Under the pieces are notes generated by a model. It was not told where the DNA came from. It did not search any database and was given only the letters and a program-made list of their open reading frames with translations. The translations under genes were made by a program, and so were the position numbers. Below, piece by piece: positions 30,695 to 40,057 of a stretch of 64,000 bases of DNA. This DNA comes from Beijerinckiaceae bacterium (GTDB lineage: Bacteria; Pseudomonadota; Alphaproteobacteria; Rhizobiales; Beijerinckiaceae). Numbering within the stretch: the first letter of the stretch is position 1; the number at the start of each line of letters is the position of its first letter. The stretch lies in assembly GCA_947475995.1 (NCBI GenBank), contig CANJNI010000023.1:1-64000 (forward strand), given 5' to 3'.

Positions 30695-31609
30695 ATGACG
30701 ACCGTCTACCCGCGCGATCTTGTTGGATATGGCCGCAACCCGCCCGACGCCCAATGGCCTGGAGGGGCGCGCGTCTGCGTGCAATTTGTCGTCAATTACG
30801 AAGAGGGCGGCGAGAACAACATCCTGCATGGAGACGCGGCGTCCGAGGCGTTTTTGTCGGAAATCGTCGGCGCCGCCCAATGGCCGGGGCAGCGGCACTG
30901 GAACATGGAATCGATCTACGAATATGGCGCGCGCGCCGGCTTCTGGCGCGTCTGGCGCGCCTTCACGCGACGCAACCTGCCGGCTACCGTCTATGGCGTC
31001 GCCACGGCGCTTCAGCGCTCGCCCGAACAGGTGGCGGGCATGAAGGAGGCCGGGTGGGAAATCGCCAGCCACGGCTACAAATGGATCGAATACAAGGATT
31101 ACACGCGGCAGGCCGAACTTGAACATTTTCACGAGGCGTTGCGCATCCATGAAGCCGCCACGGGCGAACAACCACTCGGCTGGTATACCGGTCGCGCGTC
31201 AATGTTCTCGCGCGAGATCGCCGCAGACCATGGCGGGTTCCTGTATTCGTCGGACGACTATGCAGACGATCTGCCATACTGGGTGAAGGGCAAGAACGGC
31301 CCGCATCTGGTCATCCCCTACACGCTCGATGCGAACGACATGCGTTTTGCAGTGGCGGCGGGTTTCAATTCCGGCGAGCAGTTCTTCCAGTATCTGAAGG
31401 ACAGTTTCGACGTGCTGTATCGCGAGGGTCAGGAAGGCTCGGCGAAGATGATGAGCATCGGCCTCCATTGCCGCCTCGTCGGTAGGCCCGGCCGGATCGC
31501 GGCGCTGGAGCGCTTCATGGATTACATCCTGTCGCATGAAAAAGTCTGGGTGGCGAAGCGCGTCGATGTCGCGCGCCACTGGCATGCTGTTCATCCGGCG
31601 AAGGTCTGA
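30695..31609 (+). CDS. Polysaccharide deacetylase family protein, PuuE (allantoinase/cyclic imidase)-like
   Basis: YPRDLVGYGRNPPDAQWPGGARVCVQFVVNYEEGGENNILHGD; ASHGYKWIEY; GFLYSSDDYADDLPYW. Confidence 0.9.
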   Translation: MTTVYPRDLVGYGRNPPDAQWPGGARVCVQFVVNYEEGGENNILHGDAASEAFLSEIVGAAQWPGQRHWNMESIYEYGARAGFWRVWRAFTRRNLPATVYGVATALQRSPEQVAGMKEAGWEIASHGYKWIEYKDYTRQAELEHFHEALRIHEAATGEQPLGWYTGRASMFSREIAADHGGFLYSSDDYADDLPYWVKGKNGPHLVIPYTLDANDMRFAVAAGFNSGEQFFQYLKDSFDVLYREGQEGSAKMMSIGLHCRLVGRPGRIAALERFMDYILSHEKVWVAKRVDVARHWHAVHPAKV

Positions 31610-32841
31610 TGAGCGCACTCACCGGAGATCTCATCGAGGCGCGGCTGAAGGAACTGGCGCAGCATACGTCCGAACCGGGACGGATGACGCGGCTCTATCT
31701 TTCGCCCGAGCATCGCGCCGCAATGGATCTCGTGGCGAGCTGGATGCGCGCCGCCGGCATGGACGTGCATGTCGACGCGGCGGCCAATGTCGTCGGCCGT
31801 TACGAGGGCGCGCCTCCCGATGCGCAAACGCTCTTGATCGGCTCGCACATCGACACGGTGCGCAACGCCGGTATTTACGACGGCAATCTGGGCGTCGTGA
31901 CGGGCATTGCGGTCGTGGAAGAATTGCATCGCGCCGGCCGACGCCTGCCGTTTGCGATCGAGGTGATTGCATTCGGGGATGAGGAGGGCGTGCGGTTCGC
32001 CACGACGCTGAGCGGATCGCGCGCGGTCGCGGGACGTTTCGTCGAAAGCTGTCTTGATGAACGCGATGCCGGGGGCCAGTCGCGGCGGGACCTGCTGGCG
32101 GGCTTCGGTTGCGGGGTGACGCAAACTCCGCAAGCTGCGCGCGATCCCTCCAGGGTTCTGGGCTATGTGGAAGTCCATATCGAGCAGGGTCCGGTGCTGG
32201 AAGCCCGAAGCCTGCCGCTCGGAATCGTGACGGCGATCAATGGCTGTTCGCGCGGCGAGGTGCGCCTCAAGGGCATGGCCGGCCATGCCGGAACCTTGCC
32301 GATGGACATGCGCCACGATGCGCTTGCGGCCGCCGCCGAAATGATTCTTGCAGTCGAGGCGCGCGGACGCGCCGAGACTGGACTCGTGGCGACGGTCGGC
32401 GTGCTGAACATGCCGTCCGGGGCCATCAATGTGGTGCCGGGCGAGGTGCGTTTCACGCTCGATGTCCGAAGCGCAGACGACGCCGGCCGGCATCGTGCCG
32501 TCGAGGATATCCGCCGCGACCTGGCCCGAATAGCCGCGCATCGCGGCGTTTCATGCGACATCGAGATTTCCTACGACGCGCCTGCCGCGCCCTGCGACGG
32601 GGCCTTGATGGATCTGCTGTCGCGCGCTGTGGACATTCAGGGTCTGGAGGCGTTCCGGCTGCCGTCCGGCGCGGGCCACGACGCGATGTCGTTTCGCGGC
32701 CTGTGGCCGATCGCGATGCTGTTCGTGCGGTGCCGCGGAGGCGTCAGCCATAATCCGGCGGAATATGCCTCCCCTGAAGACATGGGACTTGGGGCGCGGG
32801 CGCTTTTCGATTTCGTGCATTTGCTTGGAGCCAGAACATGA
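31609..32841 (+). CDS. M20-family allantoate amidohydrolase / N-carbamoyl-amino acid hydrolase-like
   Basis: LLIGSHIDTVRNAGIYDGNLGVVTGIAVVEEL, EVIAFGDEEGVRF, VEVHIEQGPVLEA, GAGHDAMSFRGLWPIAMLFVRCRGGVSHNPAEYAS. Confidence 0.93.
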   Translation: MSALTGDLIEARLKELAQHTSEPGRMTRLYLSPEHRAAMDLVASWMRAAGMDVHVDAAANVVGRYEGAPPDAQTLLIGSHIDTVRNAGIYDGNLGVVTGIAVVEELHRAGRRLPFAIEVIAFGDEEGVRFATTLSGSRAVAGRFVESCLDERDAGGQSRRDLLAGFGCGVTQTPQAARDPSRVLGYVEVHIEQGPVLEARSLPLGIVTAINGCSRGEVRLKGMAGHAGTLPMDMRHDALAAAAEMILAVEARGRAETGLVATVGVLNMPSGAINVVPGEVRFTLDVRSADDAGRHRAVEDIRRDLARIAAHRGVSCDIEISYDAPAAPCDGALMDLLSRAVDIQGLEAFRLPSGAGHDAMSFRGLWPIAMLFVRCRGGVSHNPAEYASPEDMGLGARALFDFVHLLGART

Positions 32842-34466
32842 CGGTGGCAGTCGACGGCCGCAAACTTACCGCTGCGCGTGTCGTGCGCGTAGCCCGACCG
32901 ACCGGAGGTCGTTACGAGAAGGCGCGGCTCGATCCGAAGGCGCGCGAGAACATCGTGGCGACACGGCAATATCTCGACTCGAACTTCATGCATGACGATG
33001 CGCCGCTGATGTATTCCTTCAATACGGGCGTCGGGCTTTTCAAGGACCAGCGCGTGCTGATGCGCGACATGGCGGAATATCAGCGAAAGAGCGTTTACGC
33101 CCATGCGACGGGCGTGGGCGAGCCGTTCGACGAGGACGTCACGCGCGCCATCATGCTGCTGCGCGCCAATGCCTTCGCGTCCAATTATTCGGGGCCGCGC
33201 GTCGAGCTTGTCGAGCGGTTGATCGAGTGCCTGAACGCGGGCCTGCATCCGGTCATTCCGCAAAAGGGATCGGTCGGCGCATCCGGCGATCTCGCGCCGC
33301 TGGCGCATATGTCGGGCGCGATCTGCGGCTTCGAGGAAGCCGAGATGTTCTACAAGGGCAAGCGCATGAAGGCGCGCGATGCCCTGCGCAAGGCCGGACT
33401 TTCGGAGACGTTCGATCTCGGCGCCAAGGATGCTTCTTGCCTGATCAACGGATCGACCGTGTCGCTTGCGCTGGGCGCGTTGGCGCTGGAAGATTCCAAA
33501 AGACTGTTGAAACACGCTGATATTGCGTTGGCGCTGTCGCTGGAATGTTTGCGCGGCGAGCTGGCCGCTTTCGACCCGCGCGTTCATGCTGCTAGGCCGC
33601 ATCCGGGGCAGGCGGCGAGCGCGCGCAATGTCCTGCGCATGGCGGGCGACTCGAAACGTTGCTCGGAAGACGCCCGCATGACGGTCTTTCCCGAAGAAAC
33701 ACGCGCTCCCGGCGTCAAGCCTCCGCCGCGCGTGCAGGACGTTTATTCGCTTCGCTGCGGCCCGCAGGTGCATGGGCCGGTGCGCGAGGCGCTCGCCTAT
33801 GTGGATCGCATCATCGGGACGGAAATCAATTCGGCGACGGACAATCCGCTGGTGTTCGACAACGGAAAGGGCGGGCTCGAAATCATTTCGGGCGGTCATT
33901 TCCATGGTCAATATGTGGCGCAGACGATGGACCTGCTCGGCATGTCGATCACGGATCTGGGCTCCATCAGCGAGCGGCGACTGGCGCGTCTCGTCGATCC
34001 GACGATGAGCTACGGACTGCCGCGCAATCTGCTTGCCGGCAAGAAAGGCCTCAACACGGGCTTCGCGACAGTCCAATGTTCAATGTCAGCGCTGGTCATG
34101 GAGAACCGCACCTTGTCGGGGCCGGGTTCGGTCGATTCCATTCCGGGCAAGTCGAACGCCGAGGATCATGTGTCCAATTCGACCTGGTGCGGGCGCAAGG
34201 CGCGCACCATCGTGGCGAATACGGAGCAGATCGTCGCCTGCGAAATCCTGATGGCGGCGCAGGCGCTTTCGCTGGTGGCGGAAGTGGCGAAGGATCACCC
34301 GGTCGGCAGCGGCAGCCGCGCGGCGCTCGACGCAGTCCGGAAGGTGATTCCTCCTGCCCTCGATGGAGACCGCTGGTACGGAATCGAGATGCAGCAGGCG
34401 CTCGATCTGGTGCGCTCGGGAGCGATTGTGGAGGCGGTGGAAGCGGCGGTCGGTCCGCTGGAATGA
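32838..34466 (+). CDS. HAL/PAL/TAL family (MIO) ammonia-lyase, histidine ammonia-lyase-like
   Basis: MIO tripeptide context GSVGASGDLAPLAHM; YSFNTGVG; HATGVGEP; NAEDHVSN. Confidence 0.93.
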   Translation: MTVAVDGRKLTAARVVRVARPTGGRYEKARLDPKARENIVATRQYLDSNFMHDDAPLMYSFNTGVGLFKDQRVLMRDMAEYQRKSVYAHATGVGEPFDEDVTRAIMLLRANAFASNYSGPRVELVERLIECLNAGLHPVIPQKGSVGASGDLAPLAHMSGAICGFEEAEMFYKGKRMKARDALRKAGLSETFDLGAKDASCLINGSTVSLALGALALEDSKRLLKHADIALALSLECLRGELAAFDPRVHAARPHPGQAASARNVLRMAGDSKRCSEDARMTVFPEETRAPGVKPPPRVQDVYSLRCGPQVHGPVREALAYVDRIIGTEINSATDNPLVFDNGKGGLEIISGGHFHGQYVAQTMDLLGMSITDLGSISERRLARLVDPTMSYGLPRNLLAGKKGLNTGFATVQCSMSALVMENRTLSGPGSVDSIPGKSNAEDHVSNSTWCGRKARTIVANTEQIVACEILMAAQALSLVAEVAKDHPVGSGSRAALDAVRKVIPPALDGDRWYGIEMQQALDLVRSGAIVEAVEAAVGPLE

Positions 34467-35722
34467 GCGCGCAGCGCATTCTGCTGGAAAAGATGTTTCT
34501 GGCCGCCATTGCGGCTGCCGATCCGATGCTTTGCGTGCCGCCGCATCTGCCCGTGCGACCGAAAGGCCGCACCATCGTGATCGGCGCCGGAAAGGCCGCC
34601 GCCAGCATGGCGCGCGCGGTGGAGAAGAACTGGCGCGGCGCGTTGAGCGGTCTGGTGGTCACCCGCTATGGACATGCGGCTCCGTGCGCGCAGATCGAAG
34701 TCCTGGAGGCTGCGCATCCGGTGCCGGATGCGGCGGGTGAGGCGGCTGCGCGACGCATCCTCGAAACGGTGCGGGGTTTGACGGCGGACGATCTGGTGAT
34801 TTGTCTGATTTCGGGCGGCGGCTCCGCCTTGCTGTCGCTGCCTGCCGAAGGACTGAGGCTTGCGGACAAGCAGGCGGTCAATGCGGCGCTTCTGAAAAGC
34901 GGCGCGACCATTACGGAAATGAACTGCGTCCGCAAACATCTGTCCGCCATCAAGGGCGGACGTTTGGCGCTGGCCTGCGCGCCCGCGCGACTGCTGACGT
35001 TGATCATTTCTGATGTACCGGGCGATGATCCGTCAGTCATTGCGTCGGGTCCCACCGTTGCAGATGCGACGACCTTTGCGGATGCGCGCGAGATCATGCG
35101 GCGCTACGGGATCGACGCTCCGGCTGCGGTGACGGCGCATCTGGAGATGGCGAAAGAGGAAACGCCGAAGCCCGAAGATGGACGGCTCGTGCATGGCGAA
35201 ACCAGACTTGTCGCGACGGCTCTGCAATCCCTTGAGGCCGCCGCACAAGTAGCGCGCGTGGCGGGTTATGCGCCGCTGATCCTGGGGGATTCCATCGAGG
35301 GCGAAGCGCGCGATGTCGCGCTCGTTCATGCGGGCGTCGCGCGGCATGTGGCGCGTCACGGCGGGCCGGTCGGGAAGCCCTGCGCGATTCTTTCCGGCGG
35401 CGAGACGACCGTGACGGTGCGTCACAAGGGGCGCGGCGGACGCAACGGCGAATTCATGCTGGCGCTCGCCAGGGCGCTCGGCGGCCATGCGGGCATTCAT
35501 GCTTTTGCTGGCGACACGGATGGAATCGACGGCTCCGAAAATAACGCAGGGTGCTTTGCGTCGCCCGACACTCTCTCGCGTGCGCTTGCGCTGGGGCTGA
35601 AAGCCGACGATTATCTCGCCCGCAACGATGCGTGGAGTTTTTTCAATCCGCTCGGCGATCTTCTGATCACCGGCCCCACGCTCACGAATGTCAATGACTT
35701 TCGGGCGATTCTAATCGACTGA
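34463..35722 (+). CDS. Glycerate 2-kinase (MOFRL family, GckA/TtuD type)
   Basis: VIGAGKAAASMARAVE, CLISGGGSALLSLPAEGL, LIISDVPGDDPSVIASGPT, FAGDTDGIDGSENNAG; ATGA overlap with ammonia-lyase. Confidence 0.93.
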   Translation: MSAQRILLEKMFLAAIAAADPMLCVPPHLPVRPKGRTIVIGAGKAAASMARAVEKNWRGALSGLVVTRYGHAAPCAQIEVLEAAHPVPDAAGEAAARRILETVRGLTADDLVICLISGGGSALLSLPAEGLRLADKQAVNAALLKSGATITEMNCVRKHLSAIKGGRLALACAPARLLTLIISDVPGDDPSVIASGPTVADATTFADAREIMRRYGIDAPAAVTAHLEMAKEETPKPEDGRLVHGETRLVATALQSLEAAAQVARVAGYAPLILGDSIEGEARDVALVHAGVARHVARHGGPVGKPCAILSGGETTVTVRHKGRGGRNGEFMLALARALGGHAGIHAFAGDTDGIDGSENNAGCFASPDTLSRALALGLKADDYLARNDAWSFFNPLGDLLITGPTLTNVNDFRAILID

Positions 35723-35837
35723 GGGCGGGGAGGTAAGATGCAAAAGCATCATGCGGCGCGGCTTGCGTATGCGCTCGCCTGTTCGTCGACCGGCAAGCCT
35801 GCAATTAATTCCATCCCGAGCGAAACAAGACGCAAGA

Positions 35838-36401
35838 ATGAACACTGAAAAAACCACAGCCGCTGTCGGGTTGCACCAGATTTTCCTCGCCTTCTGCAAC
35901 ATCGGCGCATTCAGCTTCGGAGGCGGCATATCAGGACTCATCCATCGCGAAATCGTTCACAACAAGAAATGGTTGAGCGATACGGAGATGCTGGCGGGCC
36001 TGGCGCTTGCGCAGGTGGTGCCGGGGGCAAATGTCGCGAACACCTGCGTCTATGTCGGCCAGCGGCTGCGTGGCGTCCCGGGCGCAGCGGCTGCATTGCT
36101 CGGCCTGCTTTGCATCCCGTTCTTCGCCACCGTGTTCGTCTATCTGATGTGGGATCAGTTGTCGGCGATTCCGATGATGGATTCGGTGGTGGACGGCGTT
36201 GCGGCTGCGGCCGTCGGCCTCAACCTGAGGCTCGCCATGGTGGGCGCGCAACGGTCCTTTCCGAAGATTTTCCCCATGCTGGTCATGGCGGCGACGATCG
36301 TGGCGGTGGGAGTCCTGCGCTGGCCGATCATCCCGGTGATGGCGGTGCTTGCGCCGCTCAGCATCGCCTATGCATGGCCGAGGAAGTCCGCCGATGCGTG
36401 A
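35838..36401 (+). CDS. Chromate transporter family protein (half-size, N-type)
   Basis: FCNIGAFSFGGGISGLIHREIVHNKKWLSDTEMLAGLALAQVVPGANVANTCVYVGQRLRG. Confidence 0.9.
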   Translation: MNTEKTTAAVGLHQIFLAFCNIGAFSFGGGISGLIHREIVHNKKWLSDTEMLAGLALAQVVPGANVANTCVYVGQRLRGVPGAAAALLGLLCIPFFATVFVYLMWDQLSAIPMMDSVVDGVAAAAVGLNLRLAMVGAQRSFPKIFPMLVMAATIVAVGVLRWPIIPVMAVLAPLSIAYAWPRKSADA

Positions 36402-36939
36402 CAATCTCTATCTCCAGATCGCCGCCGTCATGGCGCCTCTTTCGCTGATTGCGGTCGGGGGCGCACCGGCGATCTTCGCGCCGATGCAGCATGAGGTCGT
36501 GGACGTGCGGCAATGGCTGACCGGCCGCGAGTTCGTGGAAATGTTCGCGGTCGCGAAATTCGCTCCGGGGCCGGGGGCCATGATCTCCACCCTGATCGGC
36601 TACAAGGTGGCCGGCTGGATCGGCGCGCTCGTGTCGACGCTGGCGCTTTTTTTGCCCTCGTCGCTGCTCTGCATGGCGGTGGCGCGGGCGTGGGACAAGC
36701 ATCGCGGCAAGCCGTGGCACAAGGCGGTGGAGGAGGGGCTTTCGCCAATCGCGGCGGGGCTGGTGTTCGCCGGCATTCTGGCGCTGTTCCGCCTGGTGGA
36801 CTCGGGCGTCCTGTCGTGGATCGTGGCTGTGGTGGTCGCGGGCGTGATGACGTGGCGGGCGAAGATTCACCCGTTCAGCCTGCTGGGGATCGGAATCGTG
36901 ATCTTTCTGGCCGTCGCGTTCGCCCGCAAGCTGGTCTGA
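36394..36939 (+). CDS. Chromate transporter family protein (half-size, C-type)
   Basis: FAPMQHEVVDVRQWLTGREFVEMFAVAKFAPGPGAMISTLIGYKVAGWIGALVST; overlaps preceding half by 8 nt. Confidence 0.88.
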   Translation: MRDNLYLQIAAVMAPLSLIAVGGAPAIFAPMQHEVVDVRQWLTGREFVEMFAVAKFAPGPGAMISTLIGYKVAGWIGALVSTLALFLPSSLLCMAVARAWDKHRGKPWHKAVEEGLSPIAAGLVFAGILALFRLVDSGVLSWIVAVVVAGVMTWRAKIHPFSLLGIGIVIFLAVAFARKLV

Positions 36940-37006
36940 AGGCGCGCTTCCGTTGCGCGGCGCTTTGGGCTAATCAGCCGAAGTCGCCTCTGTCCCGGAT
37001 CGTCCC

Positions 37007-37336
37007 ATGAGCCCCATCGTCAAGGATATTTCGCTTCCCGACCTCAAGAACGGTCTGGCGGACGGGTCAATCCTTCTGGTCGATTGCCGCGAGGCGAACG
37101 AATGGGCAGATGCGCGCATTCCGGGCGCGACCTTCAACCCGCTGTCGGCGTTTGATGTCGCGGCGCTGCCGAAGCCGGGGCCGGGACAAAAGGTTGTGAT
37201 TCATTGCCGCTCGGGCCGCCGCTCGGTGACGGCGCTCGACATGGCCCAGCAGGGCGGCCGCAGCGATATAGACACGCATTTCGGCGGCGGCATGCTGGCC
37301 TGGCAGGCGGCGGGCGAGCCGACCGATCGCGGTTAG
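37007..37336 (+). CDS. Rhodanese-like domain protein
   Basis: LVDCREANEWADARIPGATFNPLSAF, VIHCRSGRRSVTALDMAQQGG (catalytic Cys loop CRSGRRS). Confidence 0.93.
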   Translation: MSPIVKDISLPDLKNGLADGSILLVDCREANEWADARIPGATFNPLSAFDVAALPKPGPGQKVVIHCRSGRRSVTALDMAQQGGRSDIDTHFGGGMLAWQAAGEPTDRG

Positions 37337-38391
37337 GCCGCTTTCCGCTCGGTCGGGCCGACCCAGAATTTCCGCATATCCGAGCGTCGCAGCACATCCA
37401 CCCGCACGGTCTTGCCGATCCGGTCGCCATTCAGCAGGCGGACCAGATCGTCGACGCCCGTGACCTGCTGGCCGTCCACAGCAATCACGAAATCACCGGT
37501 CATCAGATCCGCCTCGGCGGCGGGGCTGCTTTTCTCGATGGCCGTGATGAGCGCTCCGGTCGCCTGCGCCAGCCCAAGCCGCAACGCGAGGCGGCGCGGC
37601 AGAACCGCCGTGCTGGCTGCTACGCCGATATAGGCGCGCCGCACGCGGCCATGGCGCAGGATTTCGCCCAGCACGAAATTCGCCGTGTTGGACGCCACCG
37701 CGAAGCAGATGCCCTGCGCGCCGCGGATGATCGCGGTATTCACGCCGATCACTTCCCCCGACGAGGAGACCAGCGGTCCGCCCGAATTGCCGGGATTCAG
37801 CGACGCATCGGTCTGGATCACGTCGTCGATCATGCGGCCGTTCTGCGAGCGCAGGGTGCGGCCGAGCGCCGACACCACGCCTGCCGTCACCGTCGCGTCG
37901 AAGCCGAGGGGATTGCCGATCGCAATGGCGAGCTGGCCGGGGCGCAGCTTTTTGGAATCGCCCAGCGTCGCGTGCGGCAGATGCGTGTTTTCCTCGATCC
38001 GCGCCAGCGCCAGATCGGTGTCGGGGTCCTCGCTGAGCACGCGCGCGGCGAGGCGGCGGCCATCCAGGGTTGTGACTTCAACGCGCCGAGCCCCGTGCAC
38101 CACATGGCTATTGGTGAGGATCAGCCCGTCGGGCGAGACGATGACGCCCGAGCCCGAACCCTGCGGCGAACCATCCGGCCGCCGCAGGTCGAGTCGGACC
38201 ACGCTCGGGCCGACCCGCTCGACAACGTCGCTGACCGTGCGGGAATAGGCGTCGAAAAGGGCTGTGTCGTCAGGTCCTCCCGGGGCCGGGCCGGATCTGG
38301 AGACGGGTTCATCATTCCTGTCCCCGTCGAGGACAGGTTCTGTGGAGAAATCAAGCATGGAAGGGTCTGTCCCTGAAGGATTTCCACTCAT
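37333..38391 (-). CDS. Trypsin-like serine protease with PDZ domain (HtrA/DegP-type)
   Basis: GSGSGVIVSPDGLILTNSHVVHGARR, DASLNPGNSGGPLVSSSGEVIGVNTAII, PDZ segment. Confidence 0.93.
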   Translation of the reverse strand: MSGNPSGTDPSMLDFSTEPVLDGDRNDEPVSRSGPAPGGPDDTALFDAYSRTVSDVVERVGPSVVRLDLRRPDGSPQGSGSGVIVSPDGLILTNSHVVHGARRVEVTTLDGRRLAARVLSEDPDTDLALARIEENTHLPHATLGDSKKLRPGQLAIAIGNPLGFDATVTAGVVSALGRTLRSQNGRMIDDVIQTDASLNPGNSGGPLVSSSGEVIGVNTAIIRGAQGICFAVASNTANFVLGEILRHGRVRRAYIGVAASTAVLPRRLALRLGLAQATGALITAIEKSSPAAEADLMTGDFVIAVDGQQVTGVDDLVRLLNGDRIGKTVRVDVLRRSDMRKFWVGPTERKAA

Positions 38392-38551
38392 ATGGGGGTG
38401 GAATTTTCCGTCCGCCAGTAGCGGACTTCGGGGGACTCAATTCTGCCTCACGGCCATGTGACCCGGCGGGGTGAGATTGTGTAATCGCGCAACTCTCAAC
38501 CCGTGGCATGTGTGTTCTGCATGGCAACACGCCATTTCCGGAGGGATTGTA

Positions 38552-38995
38552 ATGATTGGTAAGGTTCTTGTCGCTGGCCTGGTGCTTGCCGGCGTCGCGA
38601 CGACTGCAATTGCGCAGAACGATCCTATTGCCCAGCGTAAGGCGACCATGAAGGGCGTCGGAGATATCTGGTTCGGCGACATCAACAAGATGATGAAGGG
38701 CGAAATGCCCTACAACCAGGCGACAGCCGTTCTGGTGCTTGAAAAGATTCAGGCCGCCGGCAAGGCGATGGTTCCGCTGTTCCCCGACAACAGCAAGACC
38801 GGCGGCGACACGAAGGTTCTGCCGACCATCTGGGAAACGAAGGCGGATTTCGACGGCCGCTGGACCCGCATGGCCAATGAAGCCACCGCCGCTCTGGCTT
38901 CGGTCAAGGACGAGGCTTCCTTCAAGGTCGCCCAGCCGAACATCGCCAAGAACTGCCAGGAATGCCATTCCACCTATCGTCAGCGTAACAACTGA
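38552..38995 (+). CDS. Cytochrome c' / c556 family protein
   Basis: Signal peptide MIGKVLVAGLVLAGVATTAIA; C-terminal CQECH heme motif; PIAQRKATMKGVGD. Confidence 0.92.
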   Translation: MIGKVLVAGLVLAGVATTAIAQNDPIAQRKATMKGVGDIWFGDINKMMKGEMPYNQATAVLVLEKIQAAGKAMVPLFPDNSKTGGDTKVLPTIWETKADFDGRWTRMANEATAALASVKDEASFKVAQPNIAKNCQECHSTYRQRNN

Positions 38996-39097
38996 CAGGA
39001 ATTTGCATCGGGAAATCCGGGGGCGGCGATTGCCGCCCCTTTTGTTTGGCGGGCCGCCTGATGCTAGCCTTACTGTCTCGTTTGCGGGAAGATTCGA

Positions 39098-40000
39098 ATG
39101 CGCAATGTGTTGATCGGGCTTGGAGTGTTGGCGGCGGTGGTTCTGGGCGGAGCCTGGTGGATCACCGAGCCGAAGACGGGGCATATCCAGCGCGTCTTCG
39201 CCATCGGGGACGCCGGTCGCGGCAAGGCGGTGTTCGATGCGGGCGGCTGCGCTTCCTGTCACGTCTCGACCGGGCAGGAAAACCGCCTTCAGCTCGGCGG
39301 CGGCATGAAGTTCGCCACTGCTTTCGGGACGTTTTATGCGCCCAACATCTCCCCCAGCGTGCGCGACGGCATCGGCGGGTGGAGCTATGAAATGTTCACC
39401 AACGCCCTGCAGGCAGGCGTGGCGCCGGACGGCTCGCATTATTATCCGGCGTTTCCGTACACCACCTTTGTGCGGATGAAGCCGCAGGATGTCTCGGACC
39501 TGTTCGCCTATATCCGCACGCTGCCGCAAGTGGACGGCAAGGCACCGCCGCATGAACTGGCGTTTCCGTTCAACCAGCGCCGCGCGCTTGGATTCTGGAA
39601 GGCGCTCTATCTCGACACCACCCCGATCGTGAACGAGTCCTCGAAATCCGCCGAATGGAATCGCGGACGTTATCTGGTCGAGGGGCTGAGCCATTGCGCC
39701 GAATGCCATTCGGCCCGGACGCAGCTCGGCGGGATCGACGAAAATTTCCGCATGGCGGGCGGTCCGAACCCCGACGGCAAGGGGCGCGTGCCGAACATCA
39801 CGCAGGAGACGATGGGCAAGTGGAGCAAGTCGGATATTGTCGAGGTCCTGACCACCGGCATTACGCCCGACATGGATGAAATCGCCGGCTCCATGATGGA
39901 AGTCGTCAAGAATCTCGCCCAGCTTCCCAAGAGCGACCGCGAGGCCATCGCCGAATACATCAAGTCGCTGCCGCCGAAGAAAAGTCCGCCGCGGACCTGA
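39098..40000 (+). CDS. Diheme c-type cytochrome
   Basis: Two CxxCH motifs: CASCH and CAECH; N-terminal membrane anchor/signal. Confidence 0.92.
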   Translation: MRNVLIGLGVLAAVVLGGAWWITEPKTGHIQRVFAIGDAGRGKAVFDAGGCASCHVSTGQENRLQLGGGMKFATAFGTFYAPNISPSVRDGIGGWSYEMFTNALQAGVAPDGSHYYPAFPYTTFVRMKPQDVSDLFAYIRTLPQVDGKAPPHELAFPFNQRRALGFWKALYLDTTPIVNESSKSAEWNRGRYLVEGLSHCAECHSARTQLGGIDENFRMAGGPNPDGKGRVPNITQETMGKWSKSDIVEVLTTGITPDMDEIAGSMMEVVKNLAQLPKSDREAIAEYIKSLPPKKSPPRT

Positions 40001-40057
40001 GCGTTTTGGCAAAAATCGCGAATCGTCCGACACTGACGGACGATTCGCAGGGGCGAC

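Noticed and set aside
32637-34076. 479-aa minus-strand ORF
   Set aside because: Antisense to HAL-like ammonia-lyase.
22178-37336. Canonical histidine utilisation or allantoin operon
   Set aside because: No hutU/hutI/hutG and no glyoxylate carboligase, hydroxypyruvate isomerase or ureidoglycolate enzymes visible in the window, so a canonical label is not supported.
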